A stretch of 27,126 nt of DNA, from assembly GCA_004325065.1 (NCBI GenBank), contig PITI01000054.1:1-27126 (forward strand), given 5' to 3'. The translations under genes and the position numbers were made by a program. The stretch comes from Hamiltosporidium magnivora (Eukaryota > Microsporidia > Dubosqiidae). Under the pieces are notes generated by a model that saw only the letters and a program-made list of their open reading frames with translations, ran no database searches and was not told the origin of the DNA. Shown piece by piece: positions 1-9,900 of this stretch; position 1 is the first letter of the stretch, and each line of letters begins with the position of its first letter.

Positions 1-306
1 ACTTACTCTACACTTTCTGAACCCAATAAAATTCTAGCTAAGAAATATTTCAGAGACTTACATGGGGTCCACCTAGACAGTGCAATGTCATACCAACAGT
101 TATAACCTGCTACTTAGCTCTCCCGGCTTTTAATGGTTTTTTGTTTTGTATCTCCCAGGCGCCAAGTCTTCTAACTCGAGTGAGCAAGGCTAGGTTTCCA
201 TGCTTTTACATGGCAATTACCTACATGTTCAGCTGCGGTCTGCAATCTAGTTACATAAAAAATTTCAAATAAGTTTGCAGAAAAAGTTTCGCTATTTCCA
301 AACCTC
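1..306 (-). pseudogene. Decayed fragment of dispersed family 2 (copy A), running off the window edge
   Basis: Read on the minus strand, this stretch has a protein-like frame with only a few stops. Recognisable pieces are RLQTAAEHVGNCHVKAW, then KTWRLGDTKQKTIKSRES, then RWTPCKSLKYFLARILLG, and it ends at the window edge. It aligns along its whole length, base by base and in the same frame, with 7361-7830 (copy B). Examples are RLQTAAEHVGNCHVKA against RLQFSADVVVNFHIKA, and SLAHSS against SLSHSF. The two copies have different stops, so both are broken. I do not recognise the protein. It is more G+C-rich than the surrounding spacer, as expected for former coding DNA. The true 3' part lies to the left of the window. 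Confidence 0.6.
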
Positions 307-736
307 TACTCCTCATAACAACTCCCATTGAACAACGTAAGATATAGTGTGGTTTTTTTCCACCAAAAATTCAAAAAATGATCATCACACCAGTTTCACA
401 CAATCATTGACAAACAGAAAGTTTTTTATGTGGTTATCCTTCTTCCAATTTTTGTCAGAAATAATGTAATAATAAATTGTATGATAAAAATAATTGAAAG
501 AATTATATGAGAGTATTATATTTTAGTTTGAAATAAATAATAATGTAAACATAAAAATTATTTGCATTACAAAAAAGTAAATTTTAACCAGTAATTAAAA
601 ATGGATAAAAAAAATTTTAAACTGTGGTTTATCTTATCATAAAAAACAAAATTAAATAATTTAAAAATTTGTCTTAATTAGCAAAATAAAAGAATAAGAA
701 AATTTTAAGTATAAAAATTGTTTGAATATTTTTATT
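307..736. other. A+T-rich spacer
   Basis: No supported gene. Poly-A and poly-T runs dominate from about 420 onward. The left edge may still hold faint remains of the family 2 relic. Confidence 0.6.
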
Positions 737-3064
737 TTATTGATGATTTTTTAGGGAATAAGAAGAAATAATGATGCATAGGGAGGAAATAAACATTGAT
801 AAACATGAAATACGCGAAGAAATATAAATATTGAAAGGTATGAGCAAACCTACTGAAATGGGTAATATTGTTATGTTATATAAAATGTTTATGATATAAT
901 TGGCGTTAATTCGTTTTGTTACTTTTTTTGAAAAAATAATGAAATCTAATATTTTGAGTAAATTGTCACTATTTATATAAACATCTGTAATATTAAGAGT
1001 ATTGTTTATAGATATTCCTATATCTGATATTTTTAAAGCAGCTGAATCATTTATTCCATCACCAACCATACAAACTGATGTAAATGGTGTTTTGAACACA
1101 CTAATTAATTCTAATTTTGATTTTGACGTAAGATTGGAATAAAATGTTGGAATACCTAAAGTTTTTGCCACTTTATGTGTATTTTCAAGAGTATCACCGC
1201 TTAATATAATTGATTGAATATTTAAATCATTTAATCGTTGGATAACTGCGATTGCTTCTGATTTTATTTGATCATCTAGAATAAAAAAGGCAATAATTTC
1301 ATTATTAAATGACATAAATATTTCTAAATTTATTTTTTCTTCATTTAAATATTTTTTATATTCAAATTTGTTTGCTTCTTTATCGGAATAGTCTGATACG
1401 AAATCTTTTTTTCCCAATTTTACTACAAATTTTTTGTTTCCATGAATAATTGTTGATTTGATACCGTTTCCTGAAATATATATTGTTTTGTTGATTTGTA
1501 TATCTTCTTGGTTTAAAAAGTCATATTTTTTCAAATAATTGCTACTATAATTATTGTTTGTACTTTTGTCTGTAGAATTTTCATAATTTTGTGTTTCATT
1601 TCTGTTGTAAAAAATATTTTTATACAGTTTGGATTTTCTTCTATCAAAAGTTTCTTTTGTAAATGAATAAAGTGCTTTTCCAATCGGATGCAAAGAATCT
1701 TTTTCTATTTTAGATAAAATATTTAATACAATTTCTTCAGAAATATTTTTAAAAATACAATAATTTGTCACATTTATATTTCCGTAAGTTAAAGTTCCTG
1801 TTTTGTCAAAGAATATTTTTTTAATGGAATTTACTTTTAATATCGATTCTATATTCTTAATTATGATTCCTTTTTTGCAGAGAAATTGTGTGGCTATCGA
1901 TAAAGCTATTGGTGCGGATACTGTAAGTGAGCATGGGCATGCCACTATCAATACGTTTAGAGCCACTTTCATTGCAACAAAAATAACGTATGAATTATTA
2001 GTTTTGTATAATATCTTCGGTTTTATATTAAGGATTCCTAAAATTAAATAAATTAAAAAACAAATTAAAGATATTCCTAGCACGGATCTAATAAATAAAT
2101 TTACAATTCGATTCTTTCTAATTAAACCGTATTTTTCATCAAACTGTGAATTCTTAATTAACTGTAATATTTCTGATAAAAATGTGTTTTTACCTTTTTT
2201 AGTAACTCTAACTAAAATTCCTTTTCCTATAACTGTTGTTCCACAGTAAACAATCATTCCTGGTTCCTTCTTTTTGGGATATGATTCGCCTGTTAAATTA
2301 GATTCGTCAATGTGTGTTACTCCATTTGTAATAATTCCATCTATCGGAAGTGTCATTTTATTTTCTATTCGGATTATATCACCAACTTTTATCTCATCAA
2401 TGGGTAAAAATTTCTGTAAATCTGTCTCATAGAATTTATAATGACTAACTGGTAATTTTTGTATGAAATTATTCACTTCACTTTCGATATTTTCTCGGAA
2501 AAATTTTCCAAATAAAATAAAAAAGCAAATCATCGATGAAGTTTCTAACATAGAAGATATTTCTTTTATATTTGTATAATCAATAGCTATAAATATAATT
2601 GCATATGCGAAAGAAAGAAAAGATCCTAGAAAAACCAAATTTTCAACTGAAATATTTTTACGGATATTTATCAACGAAATATTTGTGAAAACAATTAATT
2701 GTATAAACAAAGCCAATATAAATTCTATAAATAAAATTTTTTTGTCTTTTCTTAGAAAAAAATGAGAGAATAATTGTGGAACGTAGAGCAATGTTACAAT
2801 ATAAAAAATGGTTGACCAGAACCTTTTGTTTCTAAGAACAATATATCCATTATCTTTTAATTTTTTAAGAATTTGTTTTTCTGAAATATCATTTCTATCA
2901 AAAATTATCTTAATTTGTCTTAGAAATATATTAAAATATGTGTTTTTGATTCCTTTTGTATTTTTGAGAATGTTTTTGATCTTATTTTCACAGTCGCCGC
3001 AAGAGAAATTCTGAATTTCGTATATTTTTTGAAACAAGTCTTTATTCTCAGAAGAAATATTCAT
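737..3064 (-). CDS. Copper-transporting P1B-type ATPase
   Basis: This is an ATP-driven heavy-metal exporter, most likely for Cu+, located in a membrane. Domains in order: an N-terminal HMA domain (about residues 14-75) with the metal-binding pair C22-G-D-C25; membrane helices; the actuator motif TGES at 258-261; the transport-site motif CPC at 376-378; the phosphorylation motif DKTGT at 420-424; the class-specific HP dipeptide at 459-460; a GNG nucleotide-site motif near 532; and the hinge GDGIND at 668-673. The last two helices carry YN (729-730) and MFISS (757-761). These are the Cu+ signatures of the P1B-1 group, so Cu+ is better supported than Zn or Cd. There is a single HMA domain, and 775 residues is compact but complete. 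An Asn/Tyr-rich insertion at about 475-525 in the nucleotide-binding domain is unusual. The ATG chosen gives a complete HMA domain. No CCC start signal is visible upstream. Confidence 0.95.
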   Translation of the reverse strand: MNISSENKDLFQKIYEIQNFSCGDCENKIKNILKNTKGIKNTYFNIFLRQIKIIFDRNDISEKQILKKLKDNGYIVLRNKRFWSTIFYIVTLLYVPQLFSHFFLRKDKKILFIEFILALFIQLIVFTNISLINIRKNISVENLVFLGSFLSFAYAIIFIAIDYTNIKEISSMLETSSMICFFILFGKFFRENIESEVNNFIQKLPVSHYKFYETDLQKFLPIDEIKVGDIIRIENKMTLPIDGIITNGVTHIDESNLTGESYPKKKEPGMIVYCGTTVIGKGILVRVTKKGKNTFLSEILQLIKNSQFDEKYGLIRKNRIVNLFIRSVLGISLICFLIYLILGILNIKPKILYKTNNSYVIFVAMKVALNVLIVACPCSLTVSAPIALSIATQFLCKKGIIIKNIESILKVNSIKKIFFDKTGTLTYGNINVTNYCIFKNISEEIVLNILSKIEKDSLHPIGKALYSFTKETFDRRKSKLYKNIFYNRNETQNYENSTDKSTNNNYSSNYLKKYDFLNQEDIQINKTIYISGNGIKSTIIHGNKKFVVKLGKKDFVSDYSDKEANKFEYKKYLNEEKINLEIFMSFNNEIIAFFILDDQIKSEAIAVIQRLNDLNIQSIILSGDTLENTHKVAKTLGIPTFYSNLTSKSKLELISVFKTPFTSVCMVGDGINDSAALKISDIGISINNTLNITDVYINSDNLLKILDFIIFSKKVTKRINANYIINILYNITILPISVGLLIPFNIYISSRISCLSMFISSLCIIISSYSLKNHQ

Positions 3065-3389
3065 GCATTAAACGTAAATTCTAGAATTTATTCTTTATTA
3101 ATTTATATTAAAATGTAATTTAAATTTTTTTTATTAAAACAATTGATTTTTAACCTTAAATTTGTTCACAATGGGAATAAAAATAATGATACTGTATCTA
3201 AGGTGATTATTTGCTACATTCATGTAAGATAATCCTCCGAACTTGTTTTCTTCGCTTATGAATTTGTAAATATCATTAATTGGCTTCTATTTTCGAAAGC
3301 GCTTGAATTGATATATCTATATTTGTCTTAGTACGAAACTTACAAATATTTAAAAAATATTCATGGATTATAAATATTATTTTTTGAAG
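3065..3389. other. Spacer upstream of the copper ATPase
   Basis: A+T-rich and without a supported gene. It must hold the promoter of the minus-strand ATPase, but I see no clear motif. Confidence 0.5.
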
Positions 3390-5200
3390 GTATACAATAG
3401 GCTGATATATTTATTGCAGGGTTTCGTATTTTGTTCTGCAAGGAGTATCATGAAAAGGCTCTGACTATAAATCAATAATCTATATGTCAAATCTATACAA
3501 ATTATGAAAAGATGGGTATAGAAAGCCGTTCAACTTAAAATGAAAGGTAAAGGTTGCTACCAGAAAACCAATTAAGACTAGTAAGTAGTGTGTGAAAAGA
3601 AAAAGCGCAGACCCTATTAAATTTTGCTTTTAAAAAAAAATATTAAACAATCTTAAGACAACGTTGATCGAGCTTAATAAAGTTTTTAGTTAGTAGATCA
3701 TGTTTAAATGAGACAAAGTATAGCCAAACTTAATTTGACTAATTTGATTCTGAAATTTATTAAAAATAAAATATCAAAGTGCAAAATTGAAATAAATGTT
3801 GAGCTCAAAAAATATGAAAAAGAAAAATGAGAGAGGAATATCGCAGGAAATGGTAGTTTGCACTTTTCCGTTTGTGTATAGACCCATTATGCTGAAAGCT
3901 CAATTAAAAATACTAGAGGTGGACATAAAAACAGGTGCATCTTCTCACATTACCAACCTATTTTTGTTTTTTGATTATCCTAAGCTTTTTGCAACCCACA
4001 GTTTTGTCTTAATGTCTAGGACAAGTGTAGCTAAAAGAATTTTAAAAGCTATTCGGTTAGAGCTATACAAAGAGAAGTCAGCAAAGAATGAAACTTGCTA
4101 AAATATATTGCTACTATCTAGAAGGTCTTGGTGTTTATATTTTTTGCAAATAATATAAGATAGTAGAATTAATATGAATTGTAACTTATTCTAAGACGTA
4201 CAAATAAAATTGATCAAAGCTAAAAAGCTTTGTTGCACTAGATTGATGCTAAAAATCTATTTTTCTTCAACTTATCAACATGCGATACGGTGGATCAACT
4301 GCCACATAAGATTACTTCGACTTGAACCGGCTACATCTCTAAGTTAAATGATACAGTGAGTGCGTTGCTGGTAAAAAAAAATAAGGTACATTTTCGCCGA
4401 GAAAGTAAAAAGTACGTTCTTCCTAGAACAGAACTTGAAAGGTCTCTATATATTCGATAGTTGCATAAGCAAACATATGCTTCTGCAACCCTTGGATTGT
4501 CTTCGAATAATTAAGGAAAATTCAACATGAAAAGCAGGAATTTTAAATTTGGGTAATTTTAATAAAACTTTTTTTGCGCGAATAAAAGGCTTCTTAAACG
4601 TAAAATATTAATGTAATGAAGGTGTAATTAAAAAGAGTTTAAGGAACTCGATTTACAAAATTATAAAACGATTAGAAAACGAAAGCTATATTCAAAGTTA
4701 TATAAACCTAAAAATATCAAGCTATTAAGAATAAATGACTCCGCAAAATGGGTAACGAAAAGCATTATAGGATCGAATATGAGGCGGTGTTTTGCTATAT
4801 TTAGTATATAAACATATTCTATGGAGCAGAATGTATCAGTCAGTATTGTAATTGGTTAGGAAACAGCAGACTATTAGCAACTCGATATGAAAAAAGGCTT
4901 GTACATGACTATAATAAAAGTATAGAGAAACTTACAATCTGTAGATTTGCTCCTATAAATTAGATACAAATTTAGCTCTTCAAAAGCAATTAGGAACATC
5001 AAGTCTAACAAATCTTTGATGATGGGTATGCATCAATTTAAATAAACACCAGAGTAAAAACAAATGTCAAAATTTGGAATAATAGATCAGATATATCATT
5101 CTAGACAAGAAGCAGAAAAACATGGCCTCATTGAATCAGAATTACTTCCAAGACTTATTTCAAATAATCTTAACAAATAAACTAAACCCATAAGGTTTTT
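3390..5200 (+). pseudogene. Decayed gene, dispersed family 1 (plus-strand copy Q)
   Basis: A broken plus-strand gene whose middle and 3' part align with the minus-strand copy at 20050-21555. Shared pieces, in order: a block around 4100-4160 matching the TATVLEAVAVYKY segment of the other copy; FFNLSTCD (4262 on); LVKKNKVHFRRESKKYVL against LVENKIHHFPECKKLL; EYEAVFCY against LYDEAVFCF; RYKFSSSKAIR against GYKFVSAKQIR; and NNRSDI against INRSDI. The only long uninterrupted piece is 3796-4101 (101 codons, PFVYRPIMLKAQLKILEVD). Its end, LKAIRLELYKEK, also aligns weakly with the start of the other copy. At least one frameshift (between 4101 and 4262) and many stops break it. The 5' limit is an estimate. 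The family is not one I recognise; a mobile element or multicopy gene is the likely origin. Confidence 0.6.
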
Positions 5201-6099
5201 TTGTAAGTAAGTTAAAGATTTTTTTATAGATTTAGTAGCTTAATAATCACATGATAATATAAACTTTTAATTTAACTAAATACAACAAATTATACATACT
5301 CTAGCTTGGAATGACTATCCAAAAACGACTATTAAGTCGAATATAAAAAAAAGAGCAATAAATTTAATTTTTTTTATATCGAAACAGACAATATAGATCA
5401 ATTATAATTTCACTTGGAGATAGTAAATCAGCTAAAAATGTAATTATGGAATAAAACGCACAAAAAAAATAGCATATAATATAAATCGCTACATTCCAAA
5501 TAAAACTCAGGATATTGAATAACAAACTTGATGAGCGCTGAAGCGTGGATAATTTTATTGACACAAAACCTACTCAAAATTGGAAAAGGAATCTAATCTA
5601 CAGAAGTTGTGAAAAAACCAATTAAAGTAGACTTATAAGGGAAACACATTTAAAAAAAGTTCATATAAAGTTCATTTAGGTATCAATTCATAAAAAAGAC
5701 ATTTATAAGCGCAATAAATCTATCACTTCCCAAATTTTCAATTAATTTACCAAAAAATATCGTAGTTAGAATAAAGTCAATTGTGTTATCAAGAAAGTAT
5801 ATAGGTTTTCGATCTTACTACCTTTTATAAACATTCAAAGATAGAGTAAATATAATTTTCACTGCCATGTAAGTATTATTTTTGATTTCATCCTGAATTT
5901 AGTTATTTTGTATGAATCTTGTTCGAAATATTATAGTTGAGTATGAGATAAAAATAATTGATGCCTAATATTTTTCTTAAAAAAAATAATTTTTTTGTTC
6001 ATTCTATAACTCCTCTTGCGGAAAATATATTCCCTTCTATATAACGAAGAAATATATAAACTTTTTCATTTTTAAATTAAGTATTTATCTAATCCCATA
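5201..6099. other. Spacer, no gene seen
   Basis: A+T-rich with scattered stops in all frames. A 66-codon minus-strand frame at 5364-5564 begins only with GTG and has the Phe/Ile/Leu composition expected of random A+T-rich DNA, so it is not called. Confidence 0.5.
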
Positions 6100-6540
6100 T
6101 GTGATAGCCCGGGCCGATATTGTGACAAAGTACACAAGACATCATCAAAAAGGGCAAATACTCATGAATGAAAAAGCAAATATTTACTAATAGTGAACAA
6201 GAAGAGAATCGTCTTAATTTCTCTGTTATCGAAGGAAGGGAATTGAGTCGGGTCTAAATGCAGAAGATATATAGGAAAGAACCTAAATGTATATAGATAA
6301 ATGAACAAAAGGCATGAAGAACCTACACTTCTTTACGAAAAGCTAGTATTAAGGCGATGTGTTAAACAATTAAAATACAAAAAATATTTTACTTCTTAGT
6401 TTAGATAAAAGAACCACAATAGAAGAACTGACAATAATTATAAAATAAGAGTCAAATTAGGAAAGGCAAATATGCTAGTTAAGGATGCAGAAGAATATTT
6501 ATAGAAGTTTCGAAATTGTTTTTAACCCGGAATTTTATTG
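6100..6540 (+). pseudogene. Decayed coding relic, unidentified
   Basis: One plus-strand frame stays protein-like for about 140 codons with roughly half a dozen stops. Pieces include RYCDKVHKTSSKRANTHE, YLLIVNKKRIVLISLLSK, YEKLVLRRCVKQLKYKKY and KIRVKLGKANMLVKDAEEYL. Charged residues, Cys and Leu are spread as in a folded protein, and the base composition is richer in G than the flanks. I see no known motif. It may be part of the same decayed element landscape as the family 1 relic that ends upstream at about 5200. Confidence 0.4.
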
Positions 6541-6758
6541 AATCAATTTGACTTTTATTTATTTTTTAAAAAATTATTTTTTTAATTTTAAAAATTTCAA
6601 ACTTTCAAATTTGATTGATTCAATTGAGTATTTTCAAACTTAAAATTTAATCTGGGCGAATTTATTATATTCTTTTGAAATTGATTATTGAGTTTTCTTT
6701 AAGGCACCCGTCTCTTGATTTTAAAAATTGTTGTTTGGAATCAAAAGTATTTTTATCT

Positions 6759-7130
6759 TCATATATTAATACTAGGTATACATTTAATAGATGAACCCTG
6801 GGATATCTTGAATTTATACGGTATTTCCAGAAAGCATAAAAATAATATTTTGTAAATAATTCTAGGATTTTTTTCAACTAATCTTAATAACAATACAACA
6901 ATAAATAAATTATTTGAGTCTAAAAAAAATCCATGGTTTCCAAAAAAAGCATTTACGATTAATAAACCAGACTTGCTTATTTAATACTAGAAATAAAATT
7001 CAGATCCTTCATATTAAATACTTAAAAACAAATTTATTTTTAATCTTGAATCACCTAAGAGCACAATATATTGGTCTAAGATTATTAGCTCCAACGCAAA
7101 TAACTTGTTTCAAAGTAAAACGTCGTTGGT
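6759..7130 (-). pseudogene. Decayed coding relic, unidentified
   Basis: On the minus strand one frame runs about 73 codons without a stop, ending at 6759. It includes SGLLIVNAFFGNHGFFLDS, NLFIVVLLLRLVEKNPRIIY and FLEIPYKFKISQGSSIKC. Further upstream the same frame continues as LELIILDQYIVLLGDSRLKI before stops appear. No ATG opens it. The order on the minus strand puts it directly downstream of the family 2 copy at 7361-7830, so both may be remains of one longer gene. Other frames here (minus 6665-6877 and plus 6914-7156) start only with TTG and look like shadows. Confidence 0.4.
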
Positions 7131-7360
7131 TCTTTTATAAATTCATTTTCTTATGAAATAAGTCTTAGCAATAATTTTAACAGCATCTAGTCTTACTTAT
7201 ACGAAATGATAAAAAGATATATTAAATTCACGGAAACTAAAAAACAAAGTACATTTTTTTTTTGTGGTAATTGAACTCATTGTAAAGTTTCTCTGAATGA
7301 AGTATATCTTTTTGTAAAAAAATAAAATATATTTTTTTAAGGATGACACATGCTATTGCT

Positions 7361-7830
7361 TTAATGGCACAAAAACAGTTTAATGTTAACAATATACGAC
7401 TTTTTCTCTAACACAATATCGCGGTCCCTCAATAAACTCAAATTTCCACACTTTACCTCAATAAGTTAAAGCCAATTAATGAACGAGAAAATTGGTTACC
7501 TGGATATGATTCTAGGTCGAAACTCACTCTGCCTCTTAAGAATATGTACCATTTCGACATACTCTATACTTTTCGAGCCTAATAAACTTTAGCCAATATA
7601 TATATATCAGCGACTTATGTGGTTTTCTCCTAGTGTTTCAAAATCAAACCAACAGGCAATACCTGATAGTTAGCATTTAGAGATTTAATGTTTTTTATTT
7701 GTATATATCCTAGGCAGTATGTCTTCTTGAATGAGTGAGAAAGGCTATATCTCAATGCTTTTATATGGAAATTTACTACAACATCAGCCGAGAATTGCAA
7801 TCTAATTGTATAAGAAACTACAAACTAGCT
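7361..7830 (-). pseudogene. Decayed gene, dispersed family 2 (copy B)
   Basis: This is the better-preserved copy of the family seen at 1-306. The minus-strand frame reads RLQFSADVVVNFHIKALRY, SLSHSFKKTYCLGYIQIKN, then after several stops MSKWYIFLRGRVSFDLESY and PGNQFSRSLIGFNLL. A frame change then gives CGNLSLLRDRDIVLEKKSY, ending at the stop at 7361-7363. The part beyond MSKWYI corresponds to sequence missing from copy A because the window ends there. Stops and at least one frameshift show that it is dead. No recognised domain. Confidence 0.6.
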
Positions 7831-8149
7831 TTTGAACAAAAGTTTTACTCTTTTGTATATCATCTAAATATAATCAAATATTCCCGGAATGACCGAAAAT
7901 ATGGCGTGAATTGATCACACTAAAAACCTAATAATAGTTTTCATATTGCTTTCGCCTATTCTGCCAATCAGTTAGCTTTTAATGAGATCATATTTTCTCC
8001 ACCATAAGGTTAGTATATTTTACTTATTCTATTTCTTTTTACGCGTTTAGTATATGATCAATCTAGTATGTTATAAAGATTGTTGGGTTTGTAGCAGAAT
8101 ATAATGAGATATATTTTAAGAAGTCCATATGTCAATAAAAATTTGGAAT
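7831..8149. other. Spacer between relics
   Basis: Probably the far 5' remains of the family 2 copy, too decayed to read. No gene supported. Confidence 0.4.
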
Positions 8150-8480
8150 AGAGATAGTCGATAGTATTCAAAAAAAATATTTAAAATCATTTCTTTTAAT
8201 TGGCAAGCAGAATTGCAGTTAGGACAAAATGCTTATGATTCAAAAACGCATCACTACATTTCATTTAAAGGGCCAAGAGACGCACTATAGTCCCCCGAAG
8301 AACCATAGCAAAAAGGGAATGAGATTTAAATCGAAACCGAGCAAAATATTGTGACTTGGCTTTGGATGGTACGACTGTGGCCTTTGAACCAATAAAAAAT
8401 TTAAGATTGAGCTGAAGGATAAAAACAAAAATGGAATAGAAATTTCAGATTAAATGATAGAGTAAAAGGTAACGCAATCT
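8150..8480 (+). pseudogene. Short decayed coding relic
   Basis: The plus strand has an ATG-started frame at 8229-8354 (41 codons, containing KRITTFHLKGQETHYSPPKN) that continues past its stop with WYDCGL and KFKIELKDKNKNGIEISD. A second frame is also partly open (AELQLGQNAYDSKTHHYISF). The local base composition is less A+T-rich than its surroundings. I do not recognise a family, and the correct frame is uncertain. Confidence 0.35.
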
Positions 8481-8827
8481 CTGTATTCTACTTATTCTAT
8501 AATTTCTATAATTTCTAATTAATAACCATTTGAAAGAATATTACCTTAATATTTTGCTAGTAATCTAAGGTTTCAATTGACTGTAATTCACTCTAGTAAT
8601 TTTAGCTAGAATTTATACTTTTAGTCTGTTAAAGATAATTTTTAGTAAAAACAACCCAAAATATATAAAAAATTAATTTTATTGGTTTCAAAAAAGTCTT
8701 CTGCTATGAAACTTAAAAAAACCAATGTAAATATTATCTATGGCCTTATCTATATCCAATCAAAATTATAATCATATTATAAAATTAAATGTATTTTTAA
8801 AATGTTGACTCGCATTGTAATATCAGA

Positions 8828-9007
8828 ATGACTTATATAAATTGCAGTTTCAAAGACTTAAACATAAGTAGAGATAGTTTATATTCGGGAAAGAGAAGCA
8901 AGGATAGATGTTTCTGTTATAATAAACGAAAAAGATGGAGACGTAGGAACAAAAAATTTAAGAAACGATTTTTCTTGGCATTCTTAATATTTATTTTACT
9001 TACGTAG
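8828..9007 (+). CDS. Possible small basic tail-anchored protein, 59 residues
   Basis: An ATG-started 59-codon ORF ending at TAG 9005-9007. It begins MTYINCSFKDLNISRDSLYS, then has a very basic middle (KRKRWRRRNKKFKKRF) and ends with a hydrophobic run FFLAFLIFILLT at the very C-terminus. A basic stretch next to a terminal hydrophobic segment would fit a tail-anchored membrane protein, if the ORF is real. Against it: it is short, has no CCC start signal and lies among relics. It sits tail-to-tail with uS7, 144 bases away. Confidence 0.3.
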   Translation: MTYINCSFKDLNISRDSLYSGKRSKDRCFCYNKRKRWRRRNKKFKKRFFLAFLIFILLT

Positions 9008-9151
9008 TTGCTTTCAACCTTTATATAATTTTGCTATTTGAAAATTTATATAATTTCATAGATTAATAAAACGTAGAAAAGAAATTTAAATTTGAAACGA
9101 AAAATAAAAGGTGAGAATCTCCCTTAAAATAAAATCATTAAAATTTATTGA

Positions 9152-9733
9152 TCATCGATTAGATTTAGCAATTCTTTCAATTTCATCTCTTTTTTTAACA
9201 CCATAAGAACTTTGAGCACCTTTAGAGGCTGAAATCAACTCATCTGCTATAACCTCACTGAGAGTTTTGACACTTTTCATTGCAGATGTTCTTATTCCTT
9301 TTGTAATAAGAAAAATAGCCAGATTAAGTCGTCTCAAAGGACTTATATCGACAGAAGTACGCTTCATTGCACCACCACGTCCTATTCTTGCAGAATCTTC
9401 ACGGGGACCGCAATTGATAAGGGCATCGACTAAAATTTGCATAGGATTCTTATTAGTAGAAACAGAAATTATAGAAAAGGCACCTTCCAAAGCTTTCATG
9501 GCAAGTCTCTTTTTTCCATTATTTCTTCCTTTTCTCATTAAAGCACAGGCCAGTCTCTCTGTAATATGAATCTTGGACTTTCCAAAATGCTGTGACGAGT
9601 ATCTGTTAGATGTATGCGGAACAGAAGTGATAGGAGAAACGTTTATGTAAGGAGCTAATGATATATCTCGACATGTAACATCAGAAAAAGAATATTTATC
9701 AAAAAGTTTTAATTCGGTAAAACTATCGGCCAT
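9152..9733 (-). CDS. RPS5: Small-subunit ribosomal protein uS7 (RPS5)
   Basis: A component of the small ribosomal subunit head that binds the 3' major domain of the small-subunit rRNA near the E site. The 193-residue protein carries the eukaryotic uS7 pattern throughout: ITERLACALMRKGRNNGKK, NPMQILVDALINCGPREDS, RIGRGGAMKRTSVDISPLRR, then NLAIFLITKGIR and the ending SYGVKKRDEIERIAKSNR. It is about ten residues shorter than the usual eukaryotic protein because the N-terminal extension is shorter, as is common in microsporidia. The ATG at 9733 is preceded by a CCC signal five bases upstream, which supports this start. An AATAAA lies just after the stop on the coding strand. No intron is seen. 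Confidence 0.98.
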   Translation of the reverse strand: MADSFTELKLFDKYSFSDVTCRDISLAPYINVSPITSVPHTSNRYSSQHFGKSKIHITERLACALMRKGRNNGKKRLAMKALEGAFSIISVSTNKNPMQILVDALINCGPREDSARIGRGGAMKRTSVDISPLRRLNLAIFLITKGIRTSAMKSVKTLSEVIADELISASKGAQSSYGVKKRDEIERIAKSNR

Positions 9734-9738
9734 TTTGA

Positions 9739-9741
9739 GGG
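9739..9741 (-). promoter_or_regulatory. CCC start-proximal signal of uS7
   Basis: On the minus strand the sequence reads ACAACCCTCAAAATG, so CCC ends five bases before the ATG. A C-rich triplet just upstream of the start is a known microsporidian transcription-start feature. Confidence 0.6.
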
Positions 9742-9900
9742 TTGTTTTTTTTTAAAAAAATAAGAAAATTTCTAATTTTAAAAATAAGTTTTCAAAGCTG
9801 TTTTATAAATGACGGATAATTTTATTTTTAATAAAAAATAGTTAAAAGACATTCTTAACGTAAATATGATTGTTTTTATTTTTCTGAAATTTTTAAATGA

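Noticed and set aside
157..164. TGGCGCCT on the minus strand, resembling a retroviral-type primer-binding site
   Set aside because: It lies inside the coding frame of the family 2 relic, is not conserved in copy B, and has no LTR end beside it.
5064..5180. 38-codon ATG frame with good composition (SRQEAEKHGLIESELLPRL)
   Set aside because: Alignment with copy P shows that the homologous frame here is the one containing NNRSDI, so this ORF is out of register and fortuitous.
5364..5564. 66-codon minus-strand frame with two hydrophobic runs
   Set aside because: It opens only with GTG, its composition is that expected of random A+T-rich DNA, and it has no upstream signal.
6665..6877. 70-codon minus-strand frame
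   Set aside because: TTG start only; it overlaps the better minus-strand frame ending at 6759, in a different register.
6914..7156. 80-codon plus-strand frame
   Set aside because: TTG start only; the opposite strand has the more protein-like relic.
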